Origin: Climacium dendroides
Taxonomy: Eukaryota > Streptophyta > Bryopsida > Hypnales > Climaciaceae
Reading direction: 5' to 3'
NCBI GenBank assembly: GCA_950106755.1
Contig: OX467091.1
Location: forward strand, 5,039,538 to 5,103,537
Length of the DNA stretch: 64,000 bases
Shown piece after piece: positions 1 to 12,000 of the stretch. The notes below the pieces were generated by a model. The model did not search any database. It was not told where the DNA came from and saw only the letters and a list, made by a program, of their open reading frames with translations. Made by a program: the position numbers and the translations under genes. Numbering within the stretch: the stretch's first letter is position 1; every line of letters begins with the position of its first letter.

Positions 1-30
1 CTGAGTACAAACAGAACTACAGTGACATAC

Positions 31-2808
31 CTTCTTCATTGCTGCAAGAAACTCTGCGTTTACAATCCCTTTCTGCAATACATAGTACAGAGTTGTGACC
101 AAATATGATCAGAACTTCCATACAAATACTTTGTTGTTTATGCATGGCTACCCAATCAAGAAGACTATGCTTAAACCCAAAATCATCTATATGGATCGTT
201 GACCTCCGGCCAACCTACGCTCCCCATTCAGAACATCCAAATCAAGTATATCATACGTTGTCATAGAATTATCTTCAGTTTTGAAAATATGAGATGGGAG
301 GCCCACCGTTGAAGGGTTAAGCGTACAACACATCACAATAATATCAGCACGGCTGGCAAACTCGAGAGTGCGCTCCATGCCACCTTTCTCATGCACCGAA
401 TCATCTCCATCAGGTGCTTTTCCATTCTGTAGACCTACAATACAAAGCAGCATGTATTAGTTTTGTTCGGGGTCGGGACACTTCATAACAGGCTAGGGGC
501 CCTTCCAATAAAATTCTAGGGTAGCCAAGATTTTAGCCAAGATAGACCACAGTTACACCACTCAAGGTCCATTTCAATCTCTGTCAAGAGTTACAAACTT
601 TCATGTCAGCATTAGACATGATCAACAACTAGAACATCTAACACATAAGTTAACAAGCAGTTACACTGTCCCTGTAGAAGCTGTAGCTCTGGCTCGCTTT
701 TCAAGTATTGTCAACCTACTCAAATTTACTCCCGTTCAAGATAGATATAGCTCTTGTCCATGCAAGACCTCCTCCACTTCGGTCCAGAGCCAATAAACCA
801 CTGACCAATCACAACACTGTCTCGAATAAATTATAAAGTAACCAAGAGAAGCACATCACCAAGGCTGTTTTAACCAGAGCCGAAATATTCCCAAGCCTAT
901 TAGTACCTTCAAGATTATTGCTGTCTGCGGGTACTAAACCAGTCCAGGATCGTCGGACAGCAAGTACATGAACACCGAAGCATCTCAAGCGAGGTGCCAA
1001 CTCTTTCCCGATATGTCCGTATCCAAGAATGAATACCTAGAGAATAACACCACAACATCATGAAGAATATTAAACTCTGACTCACATTAGCTGTTTTTGC
1101 CTCAACACAAGCGACTGCTCCAAGTCGGTAACAAATTGTCGAACAGGATCCGAGTACATCAGGAACGATGGCAACAATGGAAGATCCACTCAACCCAAAA
1201 TCATACGATCACAAGAGCATTATGATCAAAACTGTCCGAGTGTCTCAGTCGCCTAAAGGACCCAGGTCTCATGGTTTAAAATGATCAATTCAATTTGATC
1301 ATATTGTGAAAAAATATAATTGAGATGGGGTCAAATTTAATATCTCCAGAATCAGTGAAGATTACTGCATGTGAGTGGTATGAAATTGGACTAAAGAAAG
1401 ACCCCATATGACTTAATCAAACTGCTTAGGTCCCAATTTAGGGGTTAACCATGAAGTAAGGATTGTGCTTACAGTTTTCCCATGCAAGGTGCTGCCGGCA
1501 GGTGAACCTAGTCGTCTTACAGCAATGGATGACGCCAAATCTTTCTGCCACGAACAGGAGGTTATATTACATGAACTCCATATGGTGGTGTGGGTGAGAA
1601 CGATGAAGCAGATACCACAGCTGGGAATGATGCATCAAGCAATGGGGCCAAAATTCAATGAAGAGCGAAGACTGAACACTAGCTGAGTTGTTTGAAAGAA
1701 TGTACCTGATGTCGGAGAAGGCCGAGGATCATGAATATACAATGTTCCGCACACGAGAGGGCATTTCCAGTATCCGCACCGGGAATCCGGGCCACCTTGA
1801 TGCCAGCTCTGGTGGCAGCTTCGATGTCCACACCTTCAAGCCCCACGCCGAACTGCACAATGAGTTGCAAGCGCGTGGCGCGGGCGATCACGGCCTCATC
1901 CAGACTCATCATGCGAGGCACGCAGATGTCGTAGTCGGCAATTCGGTCTGGCACTTCGTCCCTAGTAAACGAATCCAACTGCCCCCGCCACACAATTCTC
2001 ACTAAGTCACCCACACAAACTGGAAGTCCTCCATTTCTTTAAATCTAACGTAGGATTCAATTTCTTAGTCAATGAACAAATATTCATCACCGATGTAGGC
2101 CATGTAGGCCACCGACTGTAAACATCCCGCTCCTAGAGCACCTCCCAAAGAAACTTCGAAAAGTCAAATTTTTTCCATAAGGTACGCACATCAAGCATTC
2201 ATTCATTCATTCATTCTTTGATGCGTTAAAGTCCTCCATCATTTCCTCCTTGCGAACGGAACAAAACAAGAACAAATAAAACTTTCGCCAATCTACTAAT
2301 AACAAAAACTACAATCATCGCAAAAAGCCGCGATTGATTTTCGGATGTTCCCTCACTTTCTTGTTGCAATCGTCAAGTCTCCACCAAAGTCCGAGCAAGC
2401 GCACATTAATCCGCTCTCCCCTTCCCAAAGCAGCAATCAGCATCAGACCACAAAAGAACAAGAACAAGATGCTTCCAACGAGAAACTCTGACCACACAGC
2501 ACAGGTCGGGGGCAGGGAGGACGCACATGGAGATGTGGATAGTGCTGAAGATGCTTGCGAGTGTACACCTCCCCAGGCGCAAACTCGTCTCCGCAAAAGA
2601 GAATGCGCAGGCTGCGAGGTGGCGCTGTGATGCCTTCGTCGCCCATGGTCGCTCCCTCCGAAGCCGTGCGAATGGCGGTAGTCGCGAAGCTCGAGAATGT
2701 GCGAACAAGAAGCGAACCGCAGGAAAATGACGATGACGACGACGGCAGGGAGAGCAGCAGACGACGCAATGGCCGCAATGGCGAAGTTTGGCGAGCTATG
2801 GCGATCAT
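31..2808 (-). CDS. D-isomer-specific 2-hydroxyacid dehydrogenase, 5' part (3' end outside window)
   Basis: NAD(P)-dependent 2-hydroxyacid dehydrogenase of the phosphoglycerate/formate dehydrogenase superfamily, resembling the plant protein At1g72190. Exons on the minus strand: about 2523-2808, 1706-2019, 1473-1544, 907-1036, 307-434 and 31-72. From exon 2 onward all junctions are GT-AG and the phases agree without a stop. Exon 1 carries RSLRILFCGDEFAPGEVYTR. Exon 2 carries the N-terminal substrate-domain signature (LQLIVQFGVGLEGVDI, then GIKVARIPG). Exon 4 carries the Rossmann loop VFILGYGHIGKELAPRL. Exon 5 has ASRADIIVMCCTLN and exon 6 GIVNAEFLAAMKKG. The catalytic Arg, Glu and His exons lie to the left of position 1. 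Translation could start at 2808, giving a Leu/Ser/Arg-rich leader that looks like an organelle transit peptide, or at 2646 (MGDEG). The exon 1 donor is uncertain. The physiological substrate is unknown. Confidence 0.9.
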
Positions 2809-3016
2809 CGGGAATCAAACTCCGGCACAGCGAAGAAGCAGAATATGGCCATAACAGGGCATGCGATCGTCCAAGAATATTGGCTCCAAGGAAGGGAATT
2901 ATCCACCAAGGAGGTTTGGCCACCTAATGACATGGATACTTGGCTCTTTCTTCAAGTTAAAGGTCGCAGAAGCACACCCTTTTCTTTTTTTTCCAAAATT
3001 TTGCAAGACTGTGAGA

Positions 3017-3095
3017 AATCTGACCTCTCTGGCTTCGTCCCTCCAAAAACTGGCCTCTGTAGTGAGGCCAACAGGGGGACACTGATCCCAAAAAA
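3017..3095 (-). repeat. Dispersed repeat, inverted partner at 35601
   Basis: An approximately 80-bp block matches the reverse complement of 35601-35690. Both contain the imperfect palindrome GGCCTC-ACTACA-GAGGCC and, in translation, the shared peptide VGLTTEASF. Similarity continues into flanking T-rich sequence. No coding function is implied. Confidence 0.75.
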
Positions 3096-3894
3096 AAAAC
3101 CAGCCTTGCACCTAATTTGCATTACTACTCAAGTAACATTGAGTATTGTAACCTACATCCCCACGGCAGTTCTCCAAGTGACGCAAACTCAGTGACTAGC
3201 CATGTTTATTAGGGTGGGCAAGCCGGAAAGGAGGAGTTGAAGTTCCATTGATACCGGTGGACAACCTCATTGGTGGAGACGAATGAATTATTTTTTTATT
3301 GTTTCCCTCCCCACTCACCGGGACCACATGAAAGTGCAATGCTTGTTTTTCCTTGTAGTACTTGCTGTGCAATTCCCCTAATGATCAATACATGTAAAGA
3401 GGCCCTTAGAATGGGCTTCTGAGGAGTTGGGGGTTGGTGGAGCCTGCCAATCATCAATGGGATGGATGTTTCAGAAAAGTGGGACTTCTATTCTACCAAT
3501 GAGCAACAAGCTCCACCGTCCTCCAATTCCTCATGGAAGCCCAATAGGTATGGCTAGAAGTGCCCCACGGTAGGTATGATTTAGCCCCAAAAAATGGATG
3601 GCCAGTGCAAATTTTGGCAAGTAGAAGGTCAAGTGGAGTGTCTCACAATTGATAAGGTATTGATTTTGAGTGTACTATTCATGCCAATTTTGAGATACCG
3701 AACTTCCAACTGGCCCTCACATAAATAAATAAACCCCCAACTATCCTTCATATAAATAAATAAATGAACCTCCAATTGGCCTTCATATAAATCAGTAAAT
3801 GAGTCAAATACCAAGTCATTCTTCCAACTATCTTCAAAGCAAAATTTGTTGGCTAAATGAAGGAATAATTTTATTGGCATTAAGTGAGGAAAGC

Positions 3895-4470
3895 TTGTTT
3901 TTATAATGAAATCCATTGTTCATCATGAATCTTGAAAGGATATGAAATAATTTGAAGATGAGAGCTTGACTACTCATTGTCAAAATTTAGAAATTGTATT
4001 TGAAGTACCTCATTTAAGCATAGTAGAATACCTTTCTATAAATCTTTGAACTAAGAAAAAATAGAAAATGAAGATAAATTTCATCTCCAAAAATTTGTTT
4101 GAGATTTCAATCCTCCAATCAAAAGTTATGAACAAAATTCAGAGAGGATGTTTGAAAATGTCAGAAAAAATTCCCTTCCAACCCCTCTCTCAAATTTGTT
4201 TATAACATTTGATTGGAGGCTTGATATCTCAAATGGATTTTTGAAGATGAAATTTATCTTCATTTTCCAACTTTTCTTAATACGTTTTCTAGAAAAGGTA
4301 TTCTACTATGCTTAAATGAGGTTTGAATTTCTACTTTGAATACAATTCCTATTGTTGACTTAATTATGACCAATTGAGCTCCTATTAATTCTTATTTACA
4401 TATCCCACACGGATTGTTCTATCTCCTACACCTTACATGTATATAAAGAGTTTTTCTACTCAATTGAAAT
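3895..4470 (+). repeat. Dispersed repeat carrying a long foldback; sister copy at 36610
   Basis: The outer parts (about 3895-3985 and 4318-4470) match 36610-36900 in the same order, including a shared stretch around 'atatcccacac'. The copy at 36.6 kb lacks the central foldback at 3985-4355, so that part was either inserted here or lost there. Confidence 0.6.
3985..4355. repeat. Foldback element with about 170-bp inverted arms
   Basis: The left arm (about 3985-4150) is the near reverse complement of the right arm (about 4175-4355). Both contain 'cctcatttaagcatagtag' and 'gaagataaatttcatct' in opposite orientation, and the loop is short. This is the structure of a foldback transposon or MITE, and a transcript would form a long double-stranded RNA. 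No open frame. Confidence 0.8.
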
Positions 4471-5444
4471 TTCAAAGTAAGTTAAAGATGATTTTAAAGA
4501 AATGTGAGATGGTTGTTGGAATCATTTTTCTCAATGAATTGAAAATTAAATATTTTATAGTTTGATTTTTCAGTGATCAAACTGCCTCTCATTGCATACC
4601 CCATTTGGCATCCCTTCTAGTGCATCCGCCATGGGGCATAGAAAAAGAAGTGTGGACCTAGGCTCCAAAACCACACGCCAAAACAACATTTGGCGTCCCT
4701 ATTTGGTGAGTCTATCATAGGATGCCCTCATGTTCATTGCCTTTCCTTCATTGTACTTTCTTCATTATATGGAGCTTCTATTTGTCCACTCAACTATTGA
4801 TATTCTATACCATTTACTGTAGACTCAAGGTAGTTATAGTGCATGTTATGTACTATTGTTTCTAGTGTTATTGTGATTGCCTATTGAATGTTATGTATTG
4901 TTGTTTCTAATATGTCCCAATTTCTATTATTAAACTAGTCTAATTATTATACTATCTTATTGGCAAAAAGATCCAATTTTCAATGTACCAAAAAAAGCAT
5001 CATTTTCATATTGTATAAGCGGATGAAGTTTTGGGGGCTAATATTTTGAAATCATTTTTTCAACACTAGGTACATTTTTATTTAGGAGATGTAACTATGC
5101 GTAGAGGACATTTTATCAAGTAGCTCTTTTCGACACTTTGTGCTTTGGGTTGTCTTTACTTTACTAGTATACAAGTTATAGACTCTCCTACTCTTTATGT
5201 AACAATATCTCTAATGGTTTGTCAAAAGTTAATCTAGGTAAAGCACCTTGGTCATAATTTGGATAGTAGATCACTACAATGGTATGTTCCACCCATGTAA
5301 CTTTGAACTTTGACTTTCAACCAATGTTGAGTTTCCTAATGTATAAATGCAAAAAGATCTTCATCTTTGATGATATCAATGTATTACTAATGTGCCTTGT
5401 GTTGTTGCTACAATTTAAAGAAAATAAAATTAATTTTCTAATTT

Positions 5445-5835
5445 TCTAATTCATTAAAACTTTGAAATTCAATAACTTTTATACAATAGTGTGAGAAGTT
5501 TGCGTTGGTATGAATAGAAAGTTTTATGCACAAAGGAGTGAAAAGGCTTTTTTGGGACTTTTGAACATGCCATGTGAAAGTTATGTTTTTTCTAAAATAA
5601 AAGATAGTTTAATTCAAGTTTTTAATTTAAAAAATCCATAACTTTCACATCATAGGTCCAAATGCCACAAAATTGGAAAGCACGAATAAAAAGCTTTATG
5701 CATAAAAGAGGTCAAAAGCTTTGTTTTGTAGCGTTTGGACATGCAATGTGAAAGTTATGATTTTTTCAAAATCAAAGATAATTTATTTCAATTTTTGAAT
5801 TTATAAAAACTTTTGAAATTCTATAACTTTTACAC
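5445..5835 (+). repeat. Two diverged tandem repeats of about 190 bp
   Basis: Two consecutive blocks (about 5445-5640 and 5641-5830) each contain the series 'cataactttcacat', 'gaataaaaagctttatgca' and 'catgtgaaagttatg' or close variants. They look like an old tandem duplication inside a non-coding repeat. Confidence 0.6.
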
Positions 5836-6032
5836 TGTAGGTCCAAACCTACAAAACAAAATTTATGCACCCCTCCTTGCCAAGAGCTTTTGAGTGGTAC
5901 CAAGAACATTGCCGGACGCCTCATAGTTTGTTAGATCTTACCATATCAAACAAATAAAACAAAACAAACAACCTAACTTAAGGTATAGATTTTAACCTCC
6001 AAAGTCCCAATTCCTTTCTTTTGTTTAAAAAA

Positions 6033-6221
6033 CACTCAAAACTGCCATTTCAAATGCAAAGAGCAAAAAACTTTACAAATTGTTTTTTTTGCATATCTAA
6101 CCATAGGATTTTGTACTAAACTGGTATTAAAATTTGCACAAAAAATGTCACAAACTTTGACTGCATAGATTGTGGTATTTGTATTTGAAGTAAAAAAAAT
6201 AAGTTTTTTTGCACCTTGCAT
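6033..6221 (-). repeat. Dispersed AT-rich repeat, partner at 53905
   Basis: The minus strand here resembles 53905-54100 on the plus strand. Their translations share short runs such as AKK, EVKV/AVKV, LVQ and YAKK in the same order. A shorter related piece lies near 56340. The open frames are short and have no recognisable domain, so this is treated as a repeat family and not as a gene. Confidence 0.55.
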
Positions 6222-6236
6222 GAAAAAAAAACAAGA

Positions 6237-6660
6237 TTTTTAATCTTTTCAATTTAATATTATTGCACTATAGATTTTAAATTAAAAAAAATTTGTGTTG
6301 AAGAATTGAGTTGAAAGTTTAGGAAAAAATTGATTTTTATTCTTTAAGAAATTATTATGTAGAAGTAAATACAATATAAAATGAAAAATATATATCAATA
6401 GCTTTAAGATGGAATTTAGTGCAATACACTAATTGATTATTCTAGCAAACTTACTAACCTTGTAAAATACTTTTAATCCAATTTTTTTGAAAAATGAATC
6501 CCAAAATGAATCCAATATGCAAGCCAATATGTTATTTTCTTACAAAGATGCAATGATTGCCCACAAGCAAAAAACTCCATACTTTTACATTACTATTCCA
6601 AATGGAATGAATCAAAGCTTTCCATGTAGACAAAGATATAATCTATGAGAAGAATTTTTT
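6237..6660 (+). repeat. Dispersed repeat, partner at 18450
   Basis: It matches 18450-18880 in the same orientation, including 'aattgagttgaa', a shared run around 'atgaatcaaagct' and the flanking A/T tracts. A shorter related segment appears near 44980 and 50460. Non-coding. Confidence 0.55.
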
Positions 6661-7269
6661 TTAAAATTATTTCAAAATTATTTTTCCTTTCTCAAAGAAC
6701 TCAATTTAAAGTTTAGGATGGCATAGCTTTTGTTCTAAGATACTAATTGAAATAAATATTCCCCCCCCCTAAATTAACCCTCTAAGATATTGATTGAAAT
6801 AAAAATTAATCCCCCTAAATTAACCCTAGATTATATAATTGACCAATTCTTTAATATAGCAAATGATAATTGCAATTCTATCCAACAATTTAAATGAATT
6901 TTGATGAAAATTATATTGATTGCATATGAAGCTATAAATAATATGGCAATAATTTTAAAAAGTATAATTATGGTTGTAATATTTATGCATATATTTAACT
7001 TCTAAAGCTCCATACTCATATTTGACCCAAAACAACTTCAAAACTATCATTTACACTATTTGATAATTTTTTATATAATTTTCCAAGTATCCATTTACTT
7101 TTGATTTTGAAAAGATACAATTGTTGCATTCATTGGTTTTGCTTCCAAATTTGTAGAAAAACATGTGATTGTATCTCTTTGTTAAAATTAGAAGAGATAA
7201 AAAAGAAACAAGATGTTAGTAAAGACCACATAAATTCAAAAATGCCCTAATAGGTGAAATGATTGTTTC

Positions 7270-7930
7270 ATGTCTTGAAGACTTGTATTGATCCTGAAGC
7301 ACTCCAACATCCAATTTCTAAACAACTATAGATTGAAATTCAAATTTCATTCTCATTACTACTTGGATGAAAGTCATCTTAATTTGTAAATATATACTTT
7401 ATCAAGTTATTGTCCTATCTAGTGGTTGGATTTGGTGTTATTAGAGTACATATTTTCTTACAAGTGTGGAAGTATGTCAAATGGTTGATCAAGCCCAAAT
7501 TGCATGGACTCTAGTTCAAAATTGGATTTTACAAAAATAAGGTTATAGATTTAAAGAATACAAAAAATTTAAAAAATCACCATGTGAAGGGAACCTCATT
7601 TGAAATCCATTCCAACAAATTGCACTCAAAAAAATGATTATTTTGTTTGTTGTTGAATTAAAAGGAATTTTAAAAGTTTCCTTTCAAAATTTATAACAAA
7701 ATATTGGTGATAGCATTGGTGAGTCTAATTGTATATATGGAATCTAAAACTTAAAATCTACAACTTTTATTTATATAAGAATTCCAAATTATTCTTTGAA
7801 ATAGTAATTTATGATGATTTTTTTCAAATTGTGATTTGCTATAGAAGACTTTGGATGTTTACGATTAGATCAAATAATAAATTTTTAAAAAAGGTACAAA
7901 AGTGTATCTTATATTTTTGAACAATAGATA
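7270..7930 (+). repeat. Dispersed repeat, partner at 59390
   Basis: It shares ordered similarity with 59390-60075, including 'gaaagtcatcttaattt', a run around 'cctatctagtggttg' and a translated run LKIYNFYL. The 59.4-kb copy ends near 'ctttaggggttaa', the TTAA-type terminus seen in other repeats here. No intact gene in either copy. Confidence 0.55.
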
Positions 7931-7991
7931 AATGTTTTGTAGTTATTGCAGTTACTACTACCATATTTAGTAAAAAGGATCAATATTCCCT

Positions 7992-8064
7992 GTCATGTGA
8001 CGAGTTACTATTCATCAAATGTACCTCTCAAGTACATTTGATGAATAGTAACTCATCCTACATG
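7992..8064. repeat. Perfect 23-bp inverted repeat (hairpin)
   Basis: Positions 8002-8024 and 8032-8054 are perfect reverse complements (arm starts GAGTTACTATTCATC) separated by a 7-nt loop. Beyond them the stem continues imperfectly through TCATGT on the left and ACATGA on the right. It could be a tiny MITE remnant or a small-RNA precursor; nothing shows expression. Confidence 0.85.
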
Positions 8065-8317
8065 AACCAAATAATCAATTTAAAGTTGGAAAATGTGATT
8101 TGACACATGCTTACAAATACAAAACTTCAATTTTGGATACAATATTTTTTGAAAATTCCAAATCTATTTTTGGAAACATTTTGACCACGGGTATTCTTTA
8201 TATTTATAGACTGACAAAGAGGAAGTACAGACTATGATTTGCAATTGGATGAATTATTGCGGATGGATGAAAATTTACCTGCATGGTGAGAGCAGTACTA
8301 AGTAAAACTTTTAGAGA

Positions 8318-8676
8318 GAGTGAGAGCGGAAGCTCCGAACCCTAATTCGCATTGTTCCTTCGCATTGTTCCTTCGCACTCACTCCGATGGAGACCCTCCT
8401 GCGGAGCTTTCCTCGTCTCCATCCCCTCCTTGACCTCCCCTAATTCCACTCCATAGCTAAATTTCTCACCTTTCCTTCTTCGCACTCACAATTCTCGTTC
8501 TCGATTTTTACAAATTTTTCTGGACCGACAGTTCCATGTTTTTTCCTTCCCGAGTGGAGGAGACGTGGTTGCCATCGAACTGATTTTGATTTCCGCTTTT
8601 GAGTTCGTCTTTGAGGCGTATTCAGATTCTGATTTATCAAAAGGATGAGCGAGTGTTTTAGGTGTTGGAAAGCATG
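8318..8676 (+). promoter_or_regulatory. Probable promoter/transcription start region of the RBM25 gene
   Basis: Base composition becomes more GC-rich than the flank from about 8320. The region contains a telo-box in reverse (AACCCTAA at about 8339) and a 14-bp direct repeat (GCATTGTTCCTTC, twice) at about 8349-8378. Telo-boxes are common in plant promoters and leaders of housekeeping genes. The exact start site is not determinable. Confidence 0.4.
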
Positions 8677-9007
8677 GAGTCGGACGTAGGGGAGCTTTGT
8701 GAGTTAGGTTAGGGTTTGAAGATTTTGAGGAGGGTATCTGGTATTGGGTTGTTGCTACGGTATTTAGCTCTTAATCTTGAGCTATACGGTTATCGAACTA
8801 AAGCGAGAAGGGGGCACTCTTGGTGCATTGTTGCTGAATTGGCATTGGAGTCGGGTTTTGGGGAAGCTTGTGAGTTAGGCTAGGGTTTGAAGATTTTGAG
8901 GAAGGGGATCGAGTGCAAGTGTTGCTACGTTTTTTTCTCTCCTAATCTTACTGCGTTCGGTCATTGAATTAAGTGAGAAGGAGGACAGTGTTGGTGAATT
9001 GGCATTG
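8677..9007 (+). repeat. Tandem duplication in the RBM25 leader, each copy with a donor-like GTGAGT
   Basis: Copy 1 (8677-8847) and copy 2 (8848-9007) align throughout, beginning GAGTCGG and ending GAATTGGCATTG. Each contains a GTGAGTTAGG donor-like site (8699 and 8870) followed by TAGGGTTTGAAGATTTTGAGG with a telo-box core. The second copy ends in a pyrimidine-rich tract and candidate AG acceptors just before the ATG at 9021. A 5' UTR intron with duplicated donors is plausible but inferred. Confidence 0.75.
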
Positions 9008-9020
9008 AGGAGAAAGCGAT

Positions 9021-12000
9021 ATGAATAATGCAATGAATCCTCAGTTTGGAGGTCAGCCCGGGCAAGGAGCAGGTCTGGGTGCACAACCGATGATGCAGCG
9101 GCCTGGATATGGTATGCCGCTTCAGCAGCAGCCGCCGAGGCCGTATGCACCCCCGCCAGCCGGATACATGCCAGCGCCAGCGCCGGCTCCGACAGCGGCG
9201 CCCGTGATGACGCCTGGAGGTGGGTAGACAGACATGTGTTGTATCAGTTGTTCAAAAAGATTGTTTGTGTGATGTTCGGGTAGGAAAACAACGTGGGAGG
9301 CTCCATGAGAGCGAGAGAGCGAGAGAGCGAGAGAGTTTTAGAACAAAAAGACTTGCATGTGTGCTAGAGGGTGACGGACTGTTTTCTCCTCCAGCAGTGC
9401 ATTCGAGTTGTCATGGTGAACATGGAAAGGGCGCCCACGGGTGTGAGCCTTCATCGTCTTATAATGTGGTATGCTTAATTCCCTATTCAAACAGTCCCAA
9501 CAGCACTTATCATCTGCCTATCCCGTCGTCATGATGTCTGATTTCATCCTTCACCCTCTACGTAGGTGCTGCACCGCTCCATCGTATTATTATGAGTCGA
9601 TCGCATTCTCATTCAAATTGGGAATATTTATATGAGCGTGACTTGTCAATTCTTATTAGGACCTTAGGTTTATCAGCACCCTTGACCAGTGCTTTCTTTA
9701 AGAGGATTTGGATGTCTCGTGGCTCAGTTTGTTAAGTATGAGGCCATGAGATGCTCTCTGGGGTAATGAACATTGCTGGAATGAAGCCTGGATCAGGTAA
9801 GTACATCCGACCCGTGCCTTCTTTCGAATTGAAAAGGCTTAAATTGACGTCCTCAAATTTTTTTCAAATCCACTTGAGCTCCATGCTGATATGGTTCTCC
9901 CCAGTTCTTGTTTCTGGTTCTGCAGGTGTGCCACGGTATCCTGCAGCCCCCTACGGGCAAATCGTTCGGCCTCCTGTGTTTTCACCGCGTCCACCTATAG
10001 GACCACCACCAGTTCCAATAATGGTGACAAGACCTCCTGGAACCGGGATTCGACCAATGCCGCCAGTGCTGAAACCGCCGCCTGGTATGCTGCTTAACGA
10101 GCTCGCTCTGAAAGGTGGTATTATTCAGATCGCTCCTGCACCTGAAAAGCCCCACACAACTGTTTACGTGGGGAAGATTTCTTCTACTGTAGAAGATGAG
10201 TGTCTTCGGGCTATTCTTGAGGTGAATGCTTTACTTTTTCTTGTCTTTCACTGTGAAGAGTGCGAAAGGAGGAGTTTTTTTTCTGTGAAGTTTATGAATG
10301 GCGGAGAGTGCAACACTCATCTGGTTGTAATCTGGTTAGCAATTAGCTAATATTGCGGACACCGTGCTGAGAAACCTCTTGTTGTCCTCGTAATATCCCT
10401 TCATTTGGGTATTTCCTAAGCACAGAGCATGTGTCATCTAGTTTTAGTGATTGTGCAGTATTTCTGAGTACCATTAGTTATTTAGACATGACACGTCGAT
10501 TTAACGTTGTTCTGTTATTTTTTTGCAGCTGTGCGGAGGCATCAAGAGCTGGAAACGTGCTCAGGATCCCACAACTGGCACTCCTAAAGGCTTTGGTTTC
10601 TGCGAATTTGAATCGGCTGAGGGCGTGCTGCGAGCTCTCCGTCTTCTTAATAAATATTCACTGGAAGGACAGGAATTAGTGGTAAGAGCCTGTGTTAACT
10701 AGGAGTCATCATACTGCACAAACCTATGGTCATCGCTTGCATAATTCTGAATCTTATTCTTCTGGTTTATCAGATTGATTGGCTCCGACCTGTTTTGAGG
10801 GAGGCTGGTTATGGTGCCTCTTGCATGTCATTTGCACACCGCCTCAGAGTTTTCAAGTAGACGCTTTAAGAGATCAAATAACTGTGAGAAGAAGGGTATG
10901 TTGCAAAGAAGTCAACTCTGTTTTATGTAATTCGTGGGTATCGCCATTTGTCCTATTCCTTAGGGCTGCATAACCAAACTGGCTGCTAGCAGAGCTTCGA
11001 AATACTCATTTCCTTGTTTAGCCATCTGGTAGGAAGGAATTGAAGATGTTTTTCTTTGACTGCCTTCCGTCACACAAAGGACTTTTATTCATGGAGATGT
11101 TAAGAATGACGATTTCACTGATGATTTATTCTTCCACATGGGTTATCTTTCCCAATTAACGACAATCATATCTGGCGCGTTGGCTATCATATATTACTTG
11201 AATGCGGATTTGTTTTGAGGTAAAGTATACTGAGAATCTGATTGTGGCAGCTTAATGTAAATCAAGCAACACGGGATTATTTAGAGCGTTATGTTGCCAA
11301 GAAGAAAGAGCGGGAAAGGATTGCATTAGAAGAGGAAGCAGCCAGTCGAGAAGAGGAAGCTGCACCTGGAGTGGAAGTTGTGCCCGAGTCTCGAAAACCA
11401 ATGAATGGTGTGGACCCTAAGAAGGATGAAAGTACCCCAGAAGAGGACGCCAAGAAGTTTGGTCTTGTGACTGAAGCTGATAAGGAAGTCGATGACCAAG
11501 CTATCCAGAAACTTAATGCTATGCTGGCCGAAAGGTATCAGGGCCGATCTCTTTGTTTATTAGGTCATGGATATTGCTGCTGTCGAGCCAGGGTTTCTAA
11601 TGTGCGAGTTCCATATCGTTTTGATCTTGTATGCACAAATAATTGACTCTTGGAATTTTGTTTCATTTTTTCTTTCTCTCTTTTCTCTGCTGCATTATGT
11701 TCTACCGCTGACTGTTCACTGCCTGTTGCAGAGCTAAATTGAGACCTCTACCTCCACCGCCACCTTTGCCTACTGCTTTAGAGGCTGGTGCGAAGAGCAA
11801 TTCTGTTGCTGATGGTTCAACGCTCATGAAAGACGGAGACTCAGCTGCAGACGGAGGGAAGAGTGGTACATTTTCTCACTTTTCATCATCGAATGCTTTT
11901 GTCAGTTTCTAGATGGTTCAAGTGAGAAGCATTGAGTGTTCATTGATTGTCGTCTGGGTTTACTGAACCGGATATTGTCCGTCATCATGAGACCTTGCTT

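Larger units (their letters stand above)
2809..8300. other. AT-rich intergenic region between divergent genes
   Basis: No supportable coding exon was found. The stretch holds degraded repeats listed separately (3017, 3985, 5445, 6033, 6237, 7270, 7992). Promoters of the dehydrogenase (just right of 2808) and of the RBM25 gene (left of about 8320) should lie at its two ends. I could not identify a TATA element with confidence against such an AT-rich background. Confidence 0.6.

Noticed and set aside
1688..2005. Plus-strand open frames at 1688-2005 and 2334-3195.
   Set aside because: They overlap the conserved dehydrogenase exons on the opposite strand and match no protein I know.
3056..3062. 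TGTAGTG here and CACTACA at 35627 as ends of a CACTA transposon.
   Set aside because: The two copies stay similar on both sides of the motif and the orientation is wrong for a single element.
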